From: Pseudonocardia sp.
GTDB lineage: Bacteria; Actinomycetota; Actinomycetes; Mycobacteriales; Pseudonocardiaceae
Length of the DNA: 11,255 nt
Direction: 5' to 3'
NCBI GenBank assembly: GCA_030147065.1
Contig: JASLAP010000040.1
Span: forward strand, 1-11,255
The notes under the pieces are model-generated. The model made no database searches and was not told where the DNA came from. It saw only the letters and a list, made by a program, of their open reading frames with translations. Below are positions 1 through 6,951 of this stretch, one piece after another. Each line of letters opens with the position of its first letter. Positions within the stretch are counted from its first letter, which is position 1. The translations under genes were made by a program, and so were the position numbers.

Positions 1-625
1 CCAGGCCGCCCATCAGCCCGAAGACCGCTCCGGACGCCCCGGCCACCGCGGCCTCTGGCGGGTAGAACAGCATCACCGCGGCGGACCCGCCGAGCAGCGC
101 GATCAGGTAGACCGCGATGAACCGGCCCCGGCCGAGCACGCTTTCCAGGTCACGGCCCAGGATGTACAGGGCCAGCATGTTGAAGACCAGGTGGATCGGG
201 CCGATGTGCAGGAACCCGGCGGTGAGCAGCCGCCACCACTCCCCCGCCGCGACCAGCCCCGGCACCATCGCCCAGGCGCCGAACAGCGGGGCCCCGGCGT
301 TGCCGTTGATGCTGCCGGCCTGCACCGCCGTCCACAGGAAGATCGCGACGTTCAGCCCGACCAGGACCGGCACCACCAGCGGGCGCCGGCCGGGTTCGGC
401 CCCGGCCACGGTGGTGCCGCGGCGGACCTCGCGCCGGCCCTGCGCCACGCAGTCCACGCAGTGGTAGCCCACCGCGGCCTCGCGCAGGCACTCCGGGCAG
501 GCCGGCCGCTCGCAGCGGGAGCAGGCCAGCCCGGTGGCCCGGTCCGGGTGGCGGACGCAGGTGGCCGGCATCCCCGGCGGCGGACCGCCGGGTGGTGGGA
601 CGGGCGGCCCGGCCGGGGAGGTCAC
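1..625 (-). CDS. Rhomboid family intramembrane serine protease (C-terminus beyond window)
   Basis: Membrane protease that cleaves transmembrane substrates within the bilayer. About 208 N-terminal residues are present and the gene runs off the left edge. Residues 23-59 form a zinc-binding-type head with Cys/His at 23, 26, 35, 38, 43, 46, 55, 56 and 59, usual for actinobacterial rhomboids. Hydrophobic segments follow. The rhomboid HxxxN motif is seen as HLVFN (His145, Asn149), and the nucleophile motif GASGAVFGL places Ser198. The partner catalytic His would lie in the missing part. I chose the GTG at 625, four bases after the cyclophilin stop (630-632), because it gives translational coupling. 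The ATG at 569-571 would also keep the whole zinc head. It lies in an operon with the upstream cyclophilin. Substrate unknown. Family assignment is firm, start less so. Confidence 0.93.
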   Translation of the reverse strand, partial: MTSPAGPPVPPPGGPPPGMPATCVRHPDRATGLACSRCERPACPECLREAAVGYHCVDCVAQGRREVRRGTTVAGAEPGRRPLVVPVLVGLNVAIFLWTAVQAGSINGNAGAPLFGAWAMVPGLVAAGEWWRLLTAGFLHIGPIHLVFNMLALYILGRDLESVLGRGRFIAVYLIALLGGSAAVMLFYPPEAAVAGASGAVFGLMGGL

Positions 626-629
626 CTGG

Positions 630-1169
<540 letters not shown>

Positions 1170-1205
1170 CGTGCCAGCTCCGCGGGTGGCCCGTCGGTCG
1201 AGACC

Positions 1206-2351
1206 TCAGCCCGCCACCTCGTCGAGGAATCCGGTCACCGCGCGCTCGTAGGCCGCCGGGTCGGCGTTCCACGCCGCCGTGTGCTCGACCCCGGACACCT
1301 CCCGGTAGCGGATCGGCCAGTCCAGCCCGGGTGCCCCGGCGACCAGCGCCCGGGTCGCCGAGACCGGTACCGCGGTGTCGTCGGCGGTGTGCACGACCAG
1401 CGTCGGCGGCCGCACGACCGGCGGGCGGCGGCGCAGGTCGAAGCGGTCGAAGTCGATCCCGATGCGGCGGGTGGTCACCGCGGAGGCCAGCGGCGACAGC
1501 ACCGGCGGCAACCGCCGGTTGCGGGCCTGCTGGCGCAGCGTGGCCCGCCAGTCGACCAGCGGGGCGTCCCACACGACGGCGGCCACCCGGTCCGCGTCCG
1601 GTGCGCGGTCGAGGTAGGCGCCGATGATGGCCGCGCCCATCGACCAGCCGTACAGCACCACCCGGTCCGCGCCGCGACCGCGGACGTACTCGACGGCCGC
1701 GGCCAGGTCGGTCCACTCGGTGTCCCCGAGGTGGTCGTGGCCGTCCGGGCTGGCCGGCGCCCCCTGGTCGTTGCGGTAGGAGGCCACCAGCACCGGGTGC
1801 CCGTGCCGGTGCAGCGCGGGCAGGATCCGCAGGCCCTCGCGCAGCGTGCCGCCGCGCCCGTGCACCAGCACCACCCACGGCCGGTCGCCGCCGGGCACCA
1901 GCCAGCCCGGGTAGTCCCCGAGCGGGCCGGGCACCGACACCGCCTCGAAGTCCAGGCCGACCGCGCCGGGGTCGGGGTCGTAGGGGCCGGTGTCGAGCAC
2001 CGCGGCCGTCCCGGCCGGCGGCACCGGACCGGCGAGCAGCTCGCGGACGACCTCGCGGCGCCCGGTGCCCAGCACCGGCCCGAGCACCGCCAGCCCGTCC
2101 GCCCAGCGCAGTCCCCAGACGCCGGGCTGGCGGGTCAGCCGGTTGGCCGCGAGCATGACCGAGCCGGCGTCGGCGGCCAGCACCCGTTCCGGGAACACCA
2201 CCTGCCGGGTGGTGTCCAGCAGCACCGACGAGTACAGCCAGCCGATGCCGGCCGTCGTCCCGCCCAGGACCGCGCCCAGGCCCAGGGCGATCCCGGCGCC
2301 CGGGCCCACCCCGGAGCCGCCACCGGCGCCGTTCCGCGTCCGCACCGCCAT
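1206..2351 (-). CDS. Alpha/beta hydrolase with N-terminal membrane segment
   Basis: Serine hydrolase of the alpha/beta fold, 381 residues. A hydrophobic, Gly/Ala-rich stretch at about residues 17-40 looks like a signal anchor, so the catalytic domain is probably outside the membrane. The domain starts near residue 130. VLVHGRGG (161-168) is the oxyanion strand, GWSMGA (235-240) holds nucleophile Ser237, HTADDTAVP (321-329) supplies Asp325, and GVEHTAAW (354-361) supplies His357. Substrate cannot be told from sequence; esterase or peptidase-like activity are both possible. The ATG at 2351 lacks a strong ribosome binding site, so the start is approximate. It follows the ABM gene on the same strand with 48 bases between, in which there is an imperfect inverted repeat. 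It is separated from the cyclophilin start by 36 bases. Confidence 0.88.
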   Translation of the reverse strand: MAVRTRNGAGGGSGVGPGAGIALGLGAVLGGTTAGIGWLYSSVLLDTTRQVVFPERVLAADAGSVMLAANRLTRQPGVWGLRWADGLAVLGPVLGTGRREVVRELLAGPVPPAGTAAVLDTGPYDPDPGAVGLDFEAVSVPGPLGDYPGWLVPGGDRPWVVLVHGRGGTLREGLRILPALHRHGHPVLVASYRNDQGAPASPDGHDHLGDTEWTDLAAAVEYVRGRGADRVVLYGWSMGAAIIGAYLDRAPDADRVAAVVWDAPLVDWRATLRQQARNRRLPPVLSPLASAVTTRRIGIDFDRFDLRRRPPVVRPPTLVVHTADDTAVPVSATRALVAGAPGLDWPIRYREVSGVEHTAAWNADPAAYERAVTGFLDEVAG

Positions 2352-2359
2352 CCGACCAT

Positions 2360-2389
2360 GATCCCCGATCGGCGGCCGGTCGCGGGATC
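2360..2389. repeat. Imperfect inverted repeat between the ABM and hydrolase genes
   Basis: The arm GATCCCCGATCGG (2360-2372) and the arm CCGGTCGCGGGATC (2376-2389) are near-perfect inverted complements around a three-base centre. It sits between the stop of the upstream ABM gene (2400) and the start of the hydrolase (2351), both on the minus strand. It may be a terminator or attenuator for the ABM transcript, or an operator for the hydrolase. There is no U-tract, which is common in actinobacteria. Confidence 0.4.
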
Positions 2390-2399
2390 CGCCGACCGG

Positions 2400-2723
2400 T
2401 CAGCGCGGGGTGACCTCTCCCATCTTCCCCCAGCCGTCCTGCTCGACGCCCTGGATGCTGACGATGTCCGGGGTGGTGGCGACGACGTCGGGCATCCACT
2501 CCATCGCCGCCTTGAAGTGGTCGGAGTTGACGTGGGCGCCGCCCGCGTCGTCCTGGAACGCCTCGACCAGGACGAACTGGTCCGGGTTCTCGACGCTGCG
2601 CGACCACTCGAAGAACAGGTTGCCCGGCTCCGCCCGGGTCGCCCGGGTGAAGTCGTCGACCAGGTCGATCCACTCCTCGCTGCGCTCGGGTCGGATCGTG
2701 AACTTGACGACGATGAAGATCAC
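2400..2723 (-). CDS. ABM-domain (antibiotic biosynthesis monooxygenase/YgiN-like) protein
   Basis: Small ferredoxin-like fold protein of 107 residues, the usual length for a single ABM domain. The N-terminal strand IFIVVKFTIRPE (2-13), FFEWSRS (37-43), the FVLVEAFQDDAG strand (50-61) and VNSDHFKAAM (65-74) are the expected ABM elements. Such proteins dimerise and act as cofactor-free monooxygenases on quinols or polyketides, or bind haem; which applies here is not visible. The start is the GTG at 2723, preceded by GGAGGAG (complement of 2728-2734) at good spacing. The frame stays open far upstream, but that extension is antisense to the GNAT gene and lacks ABM features. It is divergent from the GNAT gene across 175 bases and upstream of the hydrolase on the same strand. 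Confidence 0.88.
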   Translation of the reverse strand: MIFIVVKFTIRPERSEEWIDLVDDFTRATRAEPGNLFFEWSRSVENPDQFVLVEAFQDDAGGAHVNSDHFKAAMEWMPDVVATTPDIVSIQGVEQDGWGKMGEVTPR

Positions 2724-2863
2724 TGTGCTCCTCCGGGCCGCGGTGCCGAGCGCCCATTCTGACCCGCCGGGCCGCTCGGGGCGAGGATGTCGTTGGGCGC
2801 CCTGACCGATCGGCCGGTCGCGGTACGGCCCCGGTGCCCAACGACGGGGGGTTACCGGGCGGT

Positions 2864-2869
2864 TAACGT
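2864..2869 (+). promoter_or_regulatory. Candidate -10 box of the GNAT gene
   Basis: TAACGT fits the actinobacterial TANNNT -10 pattern and is 29 bases upstream of the ATG at 2899. It is flanked by the inverted pair GTTAC (2851-2855) and GTAAC (2868-2872), which may bind a regulator. I see no good -35 box. The rest of the 175-base divergent region 2724-2898 holds a possible minus-strand -10, CAGAAT (complement of 2756-2761), for the ABM gene. Confidence 0.35.
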
Positions 2870-2898
2870 AACGCGGCACACTCCGAGGAGGCCGTTGC

Positions 2899-3693
2899 AT
2901 GGTCCAGCCCCTGGCAGTCCCCCCGGGTGGGGAGATCGACCTGTTCTCCGCCGGCCTGCGGTTCCGGTCCCTCGGCGGCGACCGGATCGACCTCGGCCGG
3001 GCGCTGGTCGTCCGGCACCCGGCCGACGACCTGGCCGGCAGCTTCGCCACCGGGCTGCGGGCCGCTCCCGGCGAGGTGGCGGCCCTGCTCGCCCGCTGTG
3101 CGGAGCACCTCCCGGGCGGCTGCCGCCGGGTCCTGGTCGACGCGGACACCCCGCCGGCGGTGGAGGCGCACCTGGCCCTGGAGGACTGGTGGCTGGACAC
3201 CCGGGTCGACCTGGTGCTGCCGCCGTCGCTGGTCCCGCCGGCGCCCACCCGCCCGCTGCACCCCGTCGTCGGCGACGCCGACTGGGCCCGGTTGGCGACC
3301 CTCCTGCGGCAGTGCCACCTGGAGGTGGACGCCCGGTCCGGCCGGCGGACCCGCCCGGAGGCCGCGACGGCGGGGTCCGTGGCACTGCGCCGCAGCATGA
3401 CCCCGGAGGCCGGGTGGTTCGCCGTCGAGCAGGGCGGCGAGTTCGTCGCCATGATCGGTTCCTGGCCCGGCGACCACGGCGTCGGCGTGGTCGCGGACGT
3501 CTACGTCCGAGCGGACGTCCGGCGCGCCGGCATGGCCCACGACCTGTTGCGGTTCGCCGTCGGCCACGTCCGGGCCGGGGGCGCCGGCCCGGTGCTGGCC
3601 ATCGCGGACACCCGGGGCACGCCCAAGTACCTCTACAACCGGTTCGGGTTCGAGCCGACCGCCCTCACCCGGCTCTGGACCAGGCAGGCCTGA
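2899..3693 (+). CDS. GNAT family N-acetyltransferase
   Basis: Acetyl-CoA-dependent acyltransferase, 264 residues. The C-terminal half is a GNAT domain: motif A reads VADVYVRADVRRAGMA (198-213), with the pyrophosphate-binding pattern Arg208-x-x-Gly211-x-Ala213. It is followed by the helix HDLLRFAVGHV and the motif B-like YLYNRFGFEPT (244-254). Residues 1-115 precede the GNAT core and contain no motif I can name; they may be a degenerate second GNAT-like half, as seen in some actinobacterial tandem GNATs. The start is supported by GAGGAGG (2885-2891) seven bases before the ATG. Substrate unknown. It reads toward the parS-like site and the deleted methyltransferase, which has its own promoter, so co-transcription is not required. 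Confidence 0.9.
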   Translation: MVQPLAVPPGGEIDLFSAGLRFRSLGGDRIDLGRALVVRHPADDLAGSFATGLRAAPGEVAALLARCAEHLPGGCRRVLVDADTPPAVEAHLALEDWWLDTRVDLVLPPSLVPPAPTRPLHPVVGDADWARLATLLRQCHLEVDARSGRRTRPEAATAGSVALRRSMTPEAGWFAVEQGGEFVAMIGSWPGDHGVGVVADVYVRADVRRAGMAHDLLRFAVGHVRAGGAGPVLAIADTRGTPKYLYNRFGFEPTALTRLWTRQA

Positions 3694-3713
3694 CACCGCA
3701 CCATCGGGCCGGA

Positions 3714-3729
3714 TGTTCCACGTGGAACC
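3714..3729. other. parS-like ParB-binding site
   Basis: TGTTCCACGTGGAACC contains the perfect 14-base palindrome GTTCCACGTGGAAC (3715-3728). It closely matches the bacterial centromere parS consensus TGTTTCACGTGAAACA, keeping the invariant CACGTG core and the TGTT/AAC flanks. It lies between genes, 21 bases after the GNAT stop and upstream of the next promoter. parS sites cluster near the chromosomal origin, and the gyrA-side tRNA genes at the right end of this window support that setting. Reading it as coding gives the typical artefact peptide MFHVEP. Confidence 0.8.
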
Positions 3730-3753
3730 GGCGCCGGCGTCGGACCGGACCCC

Positions 3754-3759
3754 TAGCCT
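3754..3759 (+). promoter_or_regulatory. -10 box of a probable leaderless promoter (deleted methyltransferase)
   Basis: TAGCCT fits TANNNT and is followed by exactly seven bases before the GTG at 3767, the spacing expected when transcription starts at the first base of the start codon. There is no Shine-Dalgarno sequence. The same hexamer and spacing recur at 4242-4247. Confidence 0.6.
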
Positions 3760-3766
3760 GCCGGCC

Positions 3767-4219
3767 GTGACCGAGCCGGACTTCCTGCGCGCCACCCGCA
3801 CCGCGTACGACACGATCGCCGAGGACTACGCCGCGCACTTCCACGACGAGCTGGACGCCAAGCCGTTCGAGCGGGCTCTGCTGCGCGCCTTCGCCGAGCT
3901 GGTCGGCACGGGGCCGGTGGCCCTCTACTCGGTCATCCACGTCCCGGACGCCGAGCTGCCTGCGCTGTTCGCCGGGTTCCACCGGGTGCTCGCGCCGGGC
4001 GGTCGGGTGCTGCTCGGCTTCCAGACGGGGGACGACGAGGTGGTGCGCCGGTCCGAGGCGTTCGGCCACGACATCGCGCTGGACTCCCACTGGCGCACCC
4101 CCGACCACGTCGCCGGCTTGCTGCAACAGGCCGGGCTGCCGGTGCACGCGCGGCTGCTGCGCGAGCCCGACGAGACCGAGACTGTGCCGCGGGCGTTCCT
4201 CGTCGCCCGGAAACCCTGA
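3767..4219 (+). CDS. Class I SAM-dependent methyltransferase with internal in-frame deletion, probably inactive
   Basis: 150 residues from the GTG at 3767, against roughly 200-220 for this actinobacterial family. The N-terminus is typical (TRTAYDTIAEDYAAHF, residues 10-25), as is the C-terminal part: YSVIHVP (54-60), FHRVLAPGGRVLLGFQ, and the closing REPDETE. Between them, GPVA (49-52) runs straight into LYSVIH. The expected motif I (E/DLGCGxG), the motif II acid and the motif III region, about 60 residues including the SAM pocket, are absent. The reading frame is intact. The ATG at 3713 lies in the parS-like palindrome and is rejected as start; the GTG has a leaderless -10 box. Either a decaying gene or a truncated protein without methyl transfer. 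Family recognition is sure; the deletion is inferred by comparison with remembered family members. Confidence 0.8.
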   Translation: MTEPDFLRATRTAYDTIAEDYAAHFHDELDAKPFERALLRAFAELVGTGPVALYSVIHVPDAELPALFAGFHRVLAPGGRVLLGFQTGDDEVVRRSEAFGHDIALDSHWRTPDHVAGLLQQAGLPVHARLLREPDETETVPRAFLVARKP

Positions 4220-4241
4220 GGACCACCGGAGGGCCGGGCAC

Positions 4242-4247
4242 TAGCCT
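4242..4247 (+). promoter_or_regulatory. -10 box of a probable leaderless promoter (ATP-grasp gene)
   Basis: TAGCCT is seven bases upstream of the GTG at 4255, identical in hexamer and spacing to 3754-3759. The GGGAGG immediately before the GTG is too close to work as a ribosome binding site, which favours a leaderless start. Confidence 0.55.
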
Positions 4248-4254
4248 GCGGGAG

Positions 4255-5112
4255 GTGATCGAACACCTGGCCTGGGCGACGACCGGTGAGGCCCGCGGCC
4301 GCGACGACGACGAGGCGCTCGCGCTCGCCGCGCTGACCGCGGCGGGGGTCGGCGTGCAGGTCGTCGACTGGGACGACCCCGCGGTCCGGTGGGCCGGGTT
4401 CGACCGGGTCGTCCTGCGGTCGACCTGGGACTACTCGATGCGGCTGCCGGAGTTCCGCGACTGGCTCGACCGGGTGGCCGCGACGACCGACCTGGTCAAC
4501 CCGGGCCCGGTGGTGCGCTGGAACCTCGACAAGCACTACCTCGCCGAGCTGGCCGCGGCCGGTGTGCCGGTGATCGACACCGCGTTCGTCGAGCCCGGTG
4601 CGCCGGTGGCGTTCCCGGGCACCGGGTTCGTCGTCAAGCCGGCCGTCGGGGCGGGCAGCCGCGACGTGGCCGCCTACCGGCCCGATCAGCTCGACCAGGC
4701 CACCCGGCACGTCGACCGGCTGCACCGGCGCGGAGCCACCGCCCTGGTCCAGCCGCTGATCCGGTCGGTGGCCGAGCACGGCGAGTGGGCGCTGCTGTTC
4801 TTCGGCGGCCGGTACAGCCACGCGGCCACCAAGCGGGTGGTCCTGCCCCCGGGCGGCGAGACCAGCGCGCTTTTCCTCGCCGAGGAGCTGGCCCGGCACG
4901 ACGCCGACGACGCCCAGCTCGCCGTGGCCGGGGCCGCCGTGGACGCGGTGGCGGCCCGCTTCGGCACCCCGGCCTACGCCCGCGTCGACCTCGTCCGCGA
5001 CGACGAGGGCGGCTACCGGGTCCTGGAACTGGAGCTGGTCGAGCCGTCGCTGTTCCTGCCGCAGGGCGGGCAGGCGGCGGCGGCGCGGCTGGCGGAGGTC
5101 CTGGCGGCCTGA
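4255..5112 (+). CDS. ATP-grasp domain ligase-like protein (DcsG-like fold)
   Basis: ATP-dependent carboxylate ligase family, 285 residues. Recognisable parts: a pre-ATP-grasp domain with RSTWDY (55-60) and NPGPVVRWNLDKHYL (82-96); the ATP-binding strand and glycine-rich loop FVVKPAVGAGSRDV (125-138, Lys128); and the metal-binding strand RVLELELVEPSLFL (255-268, with Glu258, Glu260 and Glu263). These elements resemble the orphan ATP-grasp proteins related to DcsG, the O-ureido-serine cyclo-ligase of D-cycloserine biosynthesis. No other cycloserine gene is nearby, so the substrate is unknown; glutathione-synthetase-like ligation is another possibility. The GTG start is set by the leaderless -10 box. 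It converges on the XRE gene with 16 bases between stops. Confidence 0.85.
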   Translation: MIEHLAWATTGEARGRDDDEALALAALTAAGVGVQVVDWDDPAVRWAGFDRVVLRSTWDYSMRLPEFRDWLDRVAATTDLVNPGPVVRWNLDKHYLAELAAAGVPVIDTAFVEPGAPVAFPGTGFVVKPAVGAGSRDVAAYRPDQLDQATRHVDRLHRRGATALVQPLIRSVAEHGEWALLFFGGRYSHAATKRVVLPPGGETSALFLAEELARHDADDAQLAVAGAAVDAVAARFGTPAYARVDLVRDDEGGYRVLELELVEPSLFLPQGGQAAAARLAEVLAA

Positions 5113-5146
5113 CGCCCGGGCTCCCGGTTCACCCGGCCGCCGGGCG
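5113..5146. terminator. Possible shared terminator of convergent genes
   Basis: CGCCCGG (5113-5119) and CCGGGCG (5140-5146) are perfect inverted arms around a long, itself GC-rich centre, located at the junction of the ATP-grasp and XRE stops and partly inside the last XRE codons. Chance is possible in DNA this GC-rich. Confidence 0.25.
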
Positions 5147-5698
5147 CGGGTAGCGGATCAGCAGCCCGGCGAGCACGTCGGTGTCGCCGAGGGCCGCGTA
5201 CCCGTGCGGCACGTCGGCGGCCCACTCCACGTACCCGCCGGGGCCGGCGGACACCGGGGCCGTCAGCGGGCCGGTGCGCAGCACCCCGGCGAACACGGTG
5301 GCGTGTTCGGACACCCCGGACTGGTGGGCGGGCGACTCCTGGGCGAGTCCGGCGGGCAGGCGCATCCGGTACAGCTCGTAGGTCACCGGCCCGTCGTCGA
5401 AGACCCGCAGCAGTTCCATCTCGACCGCCGCCCCGCGGATGGTGCCCGGCGGGCTGTGGAGCAGCGCGGTCAGCGGCAGTTCGAGGGCGGCGGCCACGGC
5501 CTGCAGCGTCTCCAGCGTCGGGTTGCGGGTGCCGGACTCCAGTCCGGACAGCGTCGCCTTGCCGACGGTCGCGCGGCGGGCGAGCTCGGACAACGACATC
5601 CGGCGCTGCTCGCGCAGGTGCCGCACGCGCGCACCGACGTCCGCGCCGTCGGCCAGCGCCGGGCGCGCCGCCTTCTCGGTTGCCGGTCTCGGGATCAC
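5129..5698 (-). CDS. XRE-cupin transcriptional regulator, divergent from the BenE-type transporter
   Basis: Two-domain regulator of 189 residues. Residues 21-76 are an XRE helix-turn-helix: VGARVRHLREQRRMSLSELA, then VGKATLSGLESGTRNPTLETL as the recognition region. Residues 90-185 are a cupin-fold sensor (HQSGVSEHATVFAGVL, GGYVEWAADVPHGY), typically a ligand-binding domain. I chose the GTG at 5698 because longer forms would read through the operator and promoter of the divergent gene. The neighbour on the other strand is a BenE-family transporter, a pairing known from other bacteria, so it probably controls transporter expression through the palindrome 5725-5742. The ligand is not visible; an aromatic acid is only a guess from the partner. 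HTH and cupin identity are clear, the start moderately so. Confidence 0.9.
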   Translation of the reverse strand: MIPRPATEKAARPALADGADVGARVRHLREQRRMSLSELARRATVGKATLSGLESGTRNPTLETLQAVAAALELPLTALLHSPPGTIRGAAVEMELLRVFDDGPVTYELYRMRLPAGLAQESPAHQSGVSEHATVFAGVLRTGPLTAPVSAGPGGYVEWAADVPHGYAALGDTDVLAGLLIRYPRPAAG

Positions 5699-5703
5699 CG
5701 CCC

Positions 5704-5709
5704 TATCGT
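5704..5709 (+). promoter_or_regulatory. Candidate -10 box of the BenE-type transporter gene
   Basis: TATCGT fits TANNNT. It predicts a start near 5716 and a leader of about 39 bases holding the palindrome 5725-5742 and the ribosome binding site, so a bound repressor would block the early transcript. Confidence 0.4.
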
Positions 5710-5724
5710 CCCGCACGTGGCGAG

Positions 5725-5742
5725 CGTTCCGTAAACGGAACG
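5725..5742. promoter_or_regulatory. Operator palindrome of the XRE-BenE module
   Basis: CGTTCCGT and ACGGAACG are perfect eight-base arms around AA, located in the divergent region directly upstream of the transporter ribosome binding site. Its form (TTCCGT-NN-ACGGAA) fits a dimeric XRE regulator; the adjacent regulator is the obvious candidate to bind it. Confidence 0.65.
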
Positions 5743-5754
5743 ATGGGAGGGCAC

Positions 5755-6951
5755 ATGCGATCACAACCCGTGCTGGCCGGCGTCGTGACGGCACTGGTGG
5801 GCTTCGCCGGGTCGTTCACGGTGGTGCTCGCGGGGCTGCGCGCCGCCGGTGCCGACGACGGGCAGGCCGCCTCCGGGCTGCTGGCGCTGAGCCTGGCCGC
5901 GGGCCTGCTCGCGCTGGTGCTCGGGCTGCGGCACCGGATGCCGATCAGCGTGGCCTGGTCCACGCCGGGAGCCGCGGTGCTGAGCGCGGCCGGGACGCCA
6001 CCGGGCGGCTTCCCCGCCGCCGTCGGCGCGTTCCTGCTGTGCGGGGTGCTCGTCGTGGTCGCCGCCCTGGTGCCGGCACCGGCCCGGCTGATCGCCTCGA
6101 TCCCGGTCCCGCTGGCCGGGGCGATGCTGGCCGGGGTGCTGCTCGACCTGTGCCTGGCGCCGGTGCGGGCGCTGGCCGAGGTGCCGCTGCTGGCGGCGCC
6201 GGTGATCGCCGTGTGGGTGCTGGTCGGGCGGTTCGCCCGGCGGTGGGCGGTGCCCGTGGCCCTGGTCGTCGCGGTGGTGCTGATCGCCGCCACCGGCCCG
6301 CCCGCGGCCGGGACCGACCCCGCCCCGACCCTGGTCTGGACCACCCCGGTGTTCGACCCGGTGACGCTGGCCGGCGTCGGGCTGCCGCTGTTCCTGGTCA
6401 CCATGGCCGCGCAGAACGTGCCGGGGATGGCCGTGCTGGCCCAGTTCGGCTACCGCCCGCCGCTGCGCCCGATCCTCACCACGACCGGCCTGGCCACCCT
6501 GGTGAGCGCCCCGTTCGGCGGGCACGCGGTGAACCTGGCGGCGATCAGCGCGGCTCTGGCCGCCGGCCCGGACGCCGACCCGGACCCCGGGCGGCGCTGG
6601 ATCGCCTCGGTCACCGCCGGCGTCGGCCTGGCCGTCCTCGGCCTGGGCGCCGGACTCGCCACCGCCGTCCTGCTGCTGTCACCGCCGGTGCTGGTGGCGG
6701 CGGTCGCCGGGCTGGCGCTGCTGGGAGCGCTGATGTCGTCGCTGGCCACCGCGGTGAGCGACCCGGAACTGCGCGAGGCGGCCGGGGTGACCTTCGTGGT
6801 CACCGCCGCCGGCATCGGGTTCGTCGGGATCAGCTCGGCGTTCTGGGGGCTGCTGGCCGGAGCGGCGATGGTGCTGCTGCACCGACGGCGCGACCGGCGA
6901 CCGGGAGCGCTTCAGCCACCGGCGGAGGTCGTGGATCCGTCGTCGAGGTAG
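5755..6951 (+). CDS. benE: BenE family (benzoate/H+ symporter-like) transporter
   Basis: Integral membrane transporter of 398 residues, the usual size for BenE, with about 10-12 hydrophobic segments. The family core is clear: the segment FLVTMAAQNVPGMAVL (213-228) followed by FGYRPP, then SAPFGGHAVNLAAISAAL (251-268), plus the conserved early HRMPISVAWSTPGAA (60-74). Known members import benzoate or related aromatic acids with protons, but specificity here is not shown and no benzoate degradation gene is present in the window. The ATG at 5755 follows GGGAGGG (5745-5751); the in-frame ATG at 5743 is less likely because it includes that site. Divergent from the XRE-cupin regulator with an operator palindrome between. 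The last 40 bases overlap the 3' end of the convergent GH9 gene. The symbol is by family only. Confidence 0.88.
   Translation: MRSQPVLAGVVTALVGFAGSFTVVLAGLRAAGADDGQAASGLLALSLAAGLLALVLGLRHRMPISVAWSTPGAAVLSAAGTPPGGFPAAVGAFLLCGVLVVVAALVPAPARLIASIPVPLAGAMLAGVLLDLCLAPVRALAEVPLLAAPVIAVWVLVGRFARRWAVPVALVVAVVLIAATGPPAAGTDPAPTLVWTTPVFDPVTLAGVGLPLFLVTMAAQNVPGMAVLAQFGYRPPLRPILTTTGLATLVSAPFGGHAVNLAAISAALAAGPDADPDPGRRWIASVTAGVGLAVLGLGAGLATAVLLLSPPVLVAAVAGLALLGALMSSLATAVSDPELREAAGVTFVVTAAGIGFVGISSAFWGLLAGAAMVLLHRRRDRRPGALQPPAEVVDPSSR

Noticed and set aside
3713..3766. ATG at 3713 as start of the methyltransferase
   Set aside because: The first codons read through the parS-like palindrome (MFHVEP), and the GTG at 3767 has a -10 box at leaderless spacing and matches the family N-terminus.
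6903..6911. GGGAGCGCT resembling the CebR cellulose-regulator box
   Set aside because: Only one side of the palindrome matches and it sits at the 3' ends of two genes, not near a promoter.
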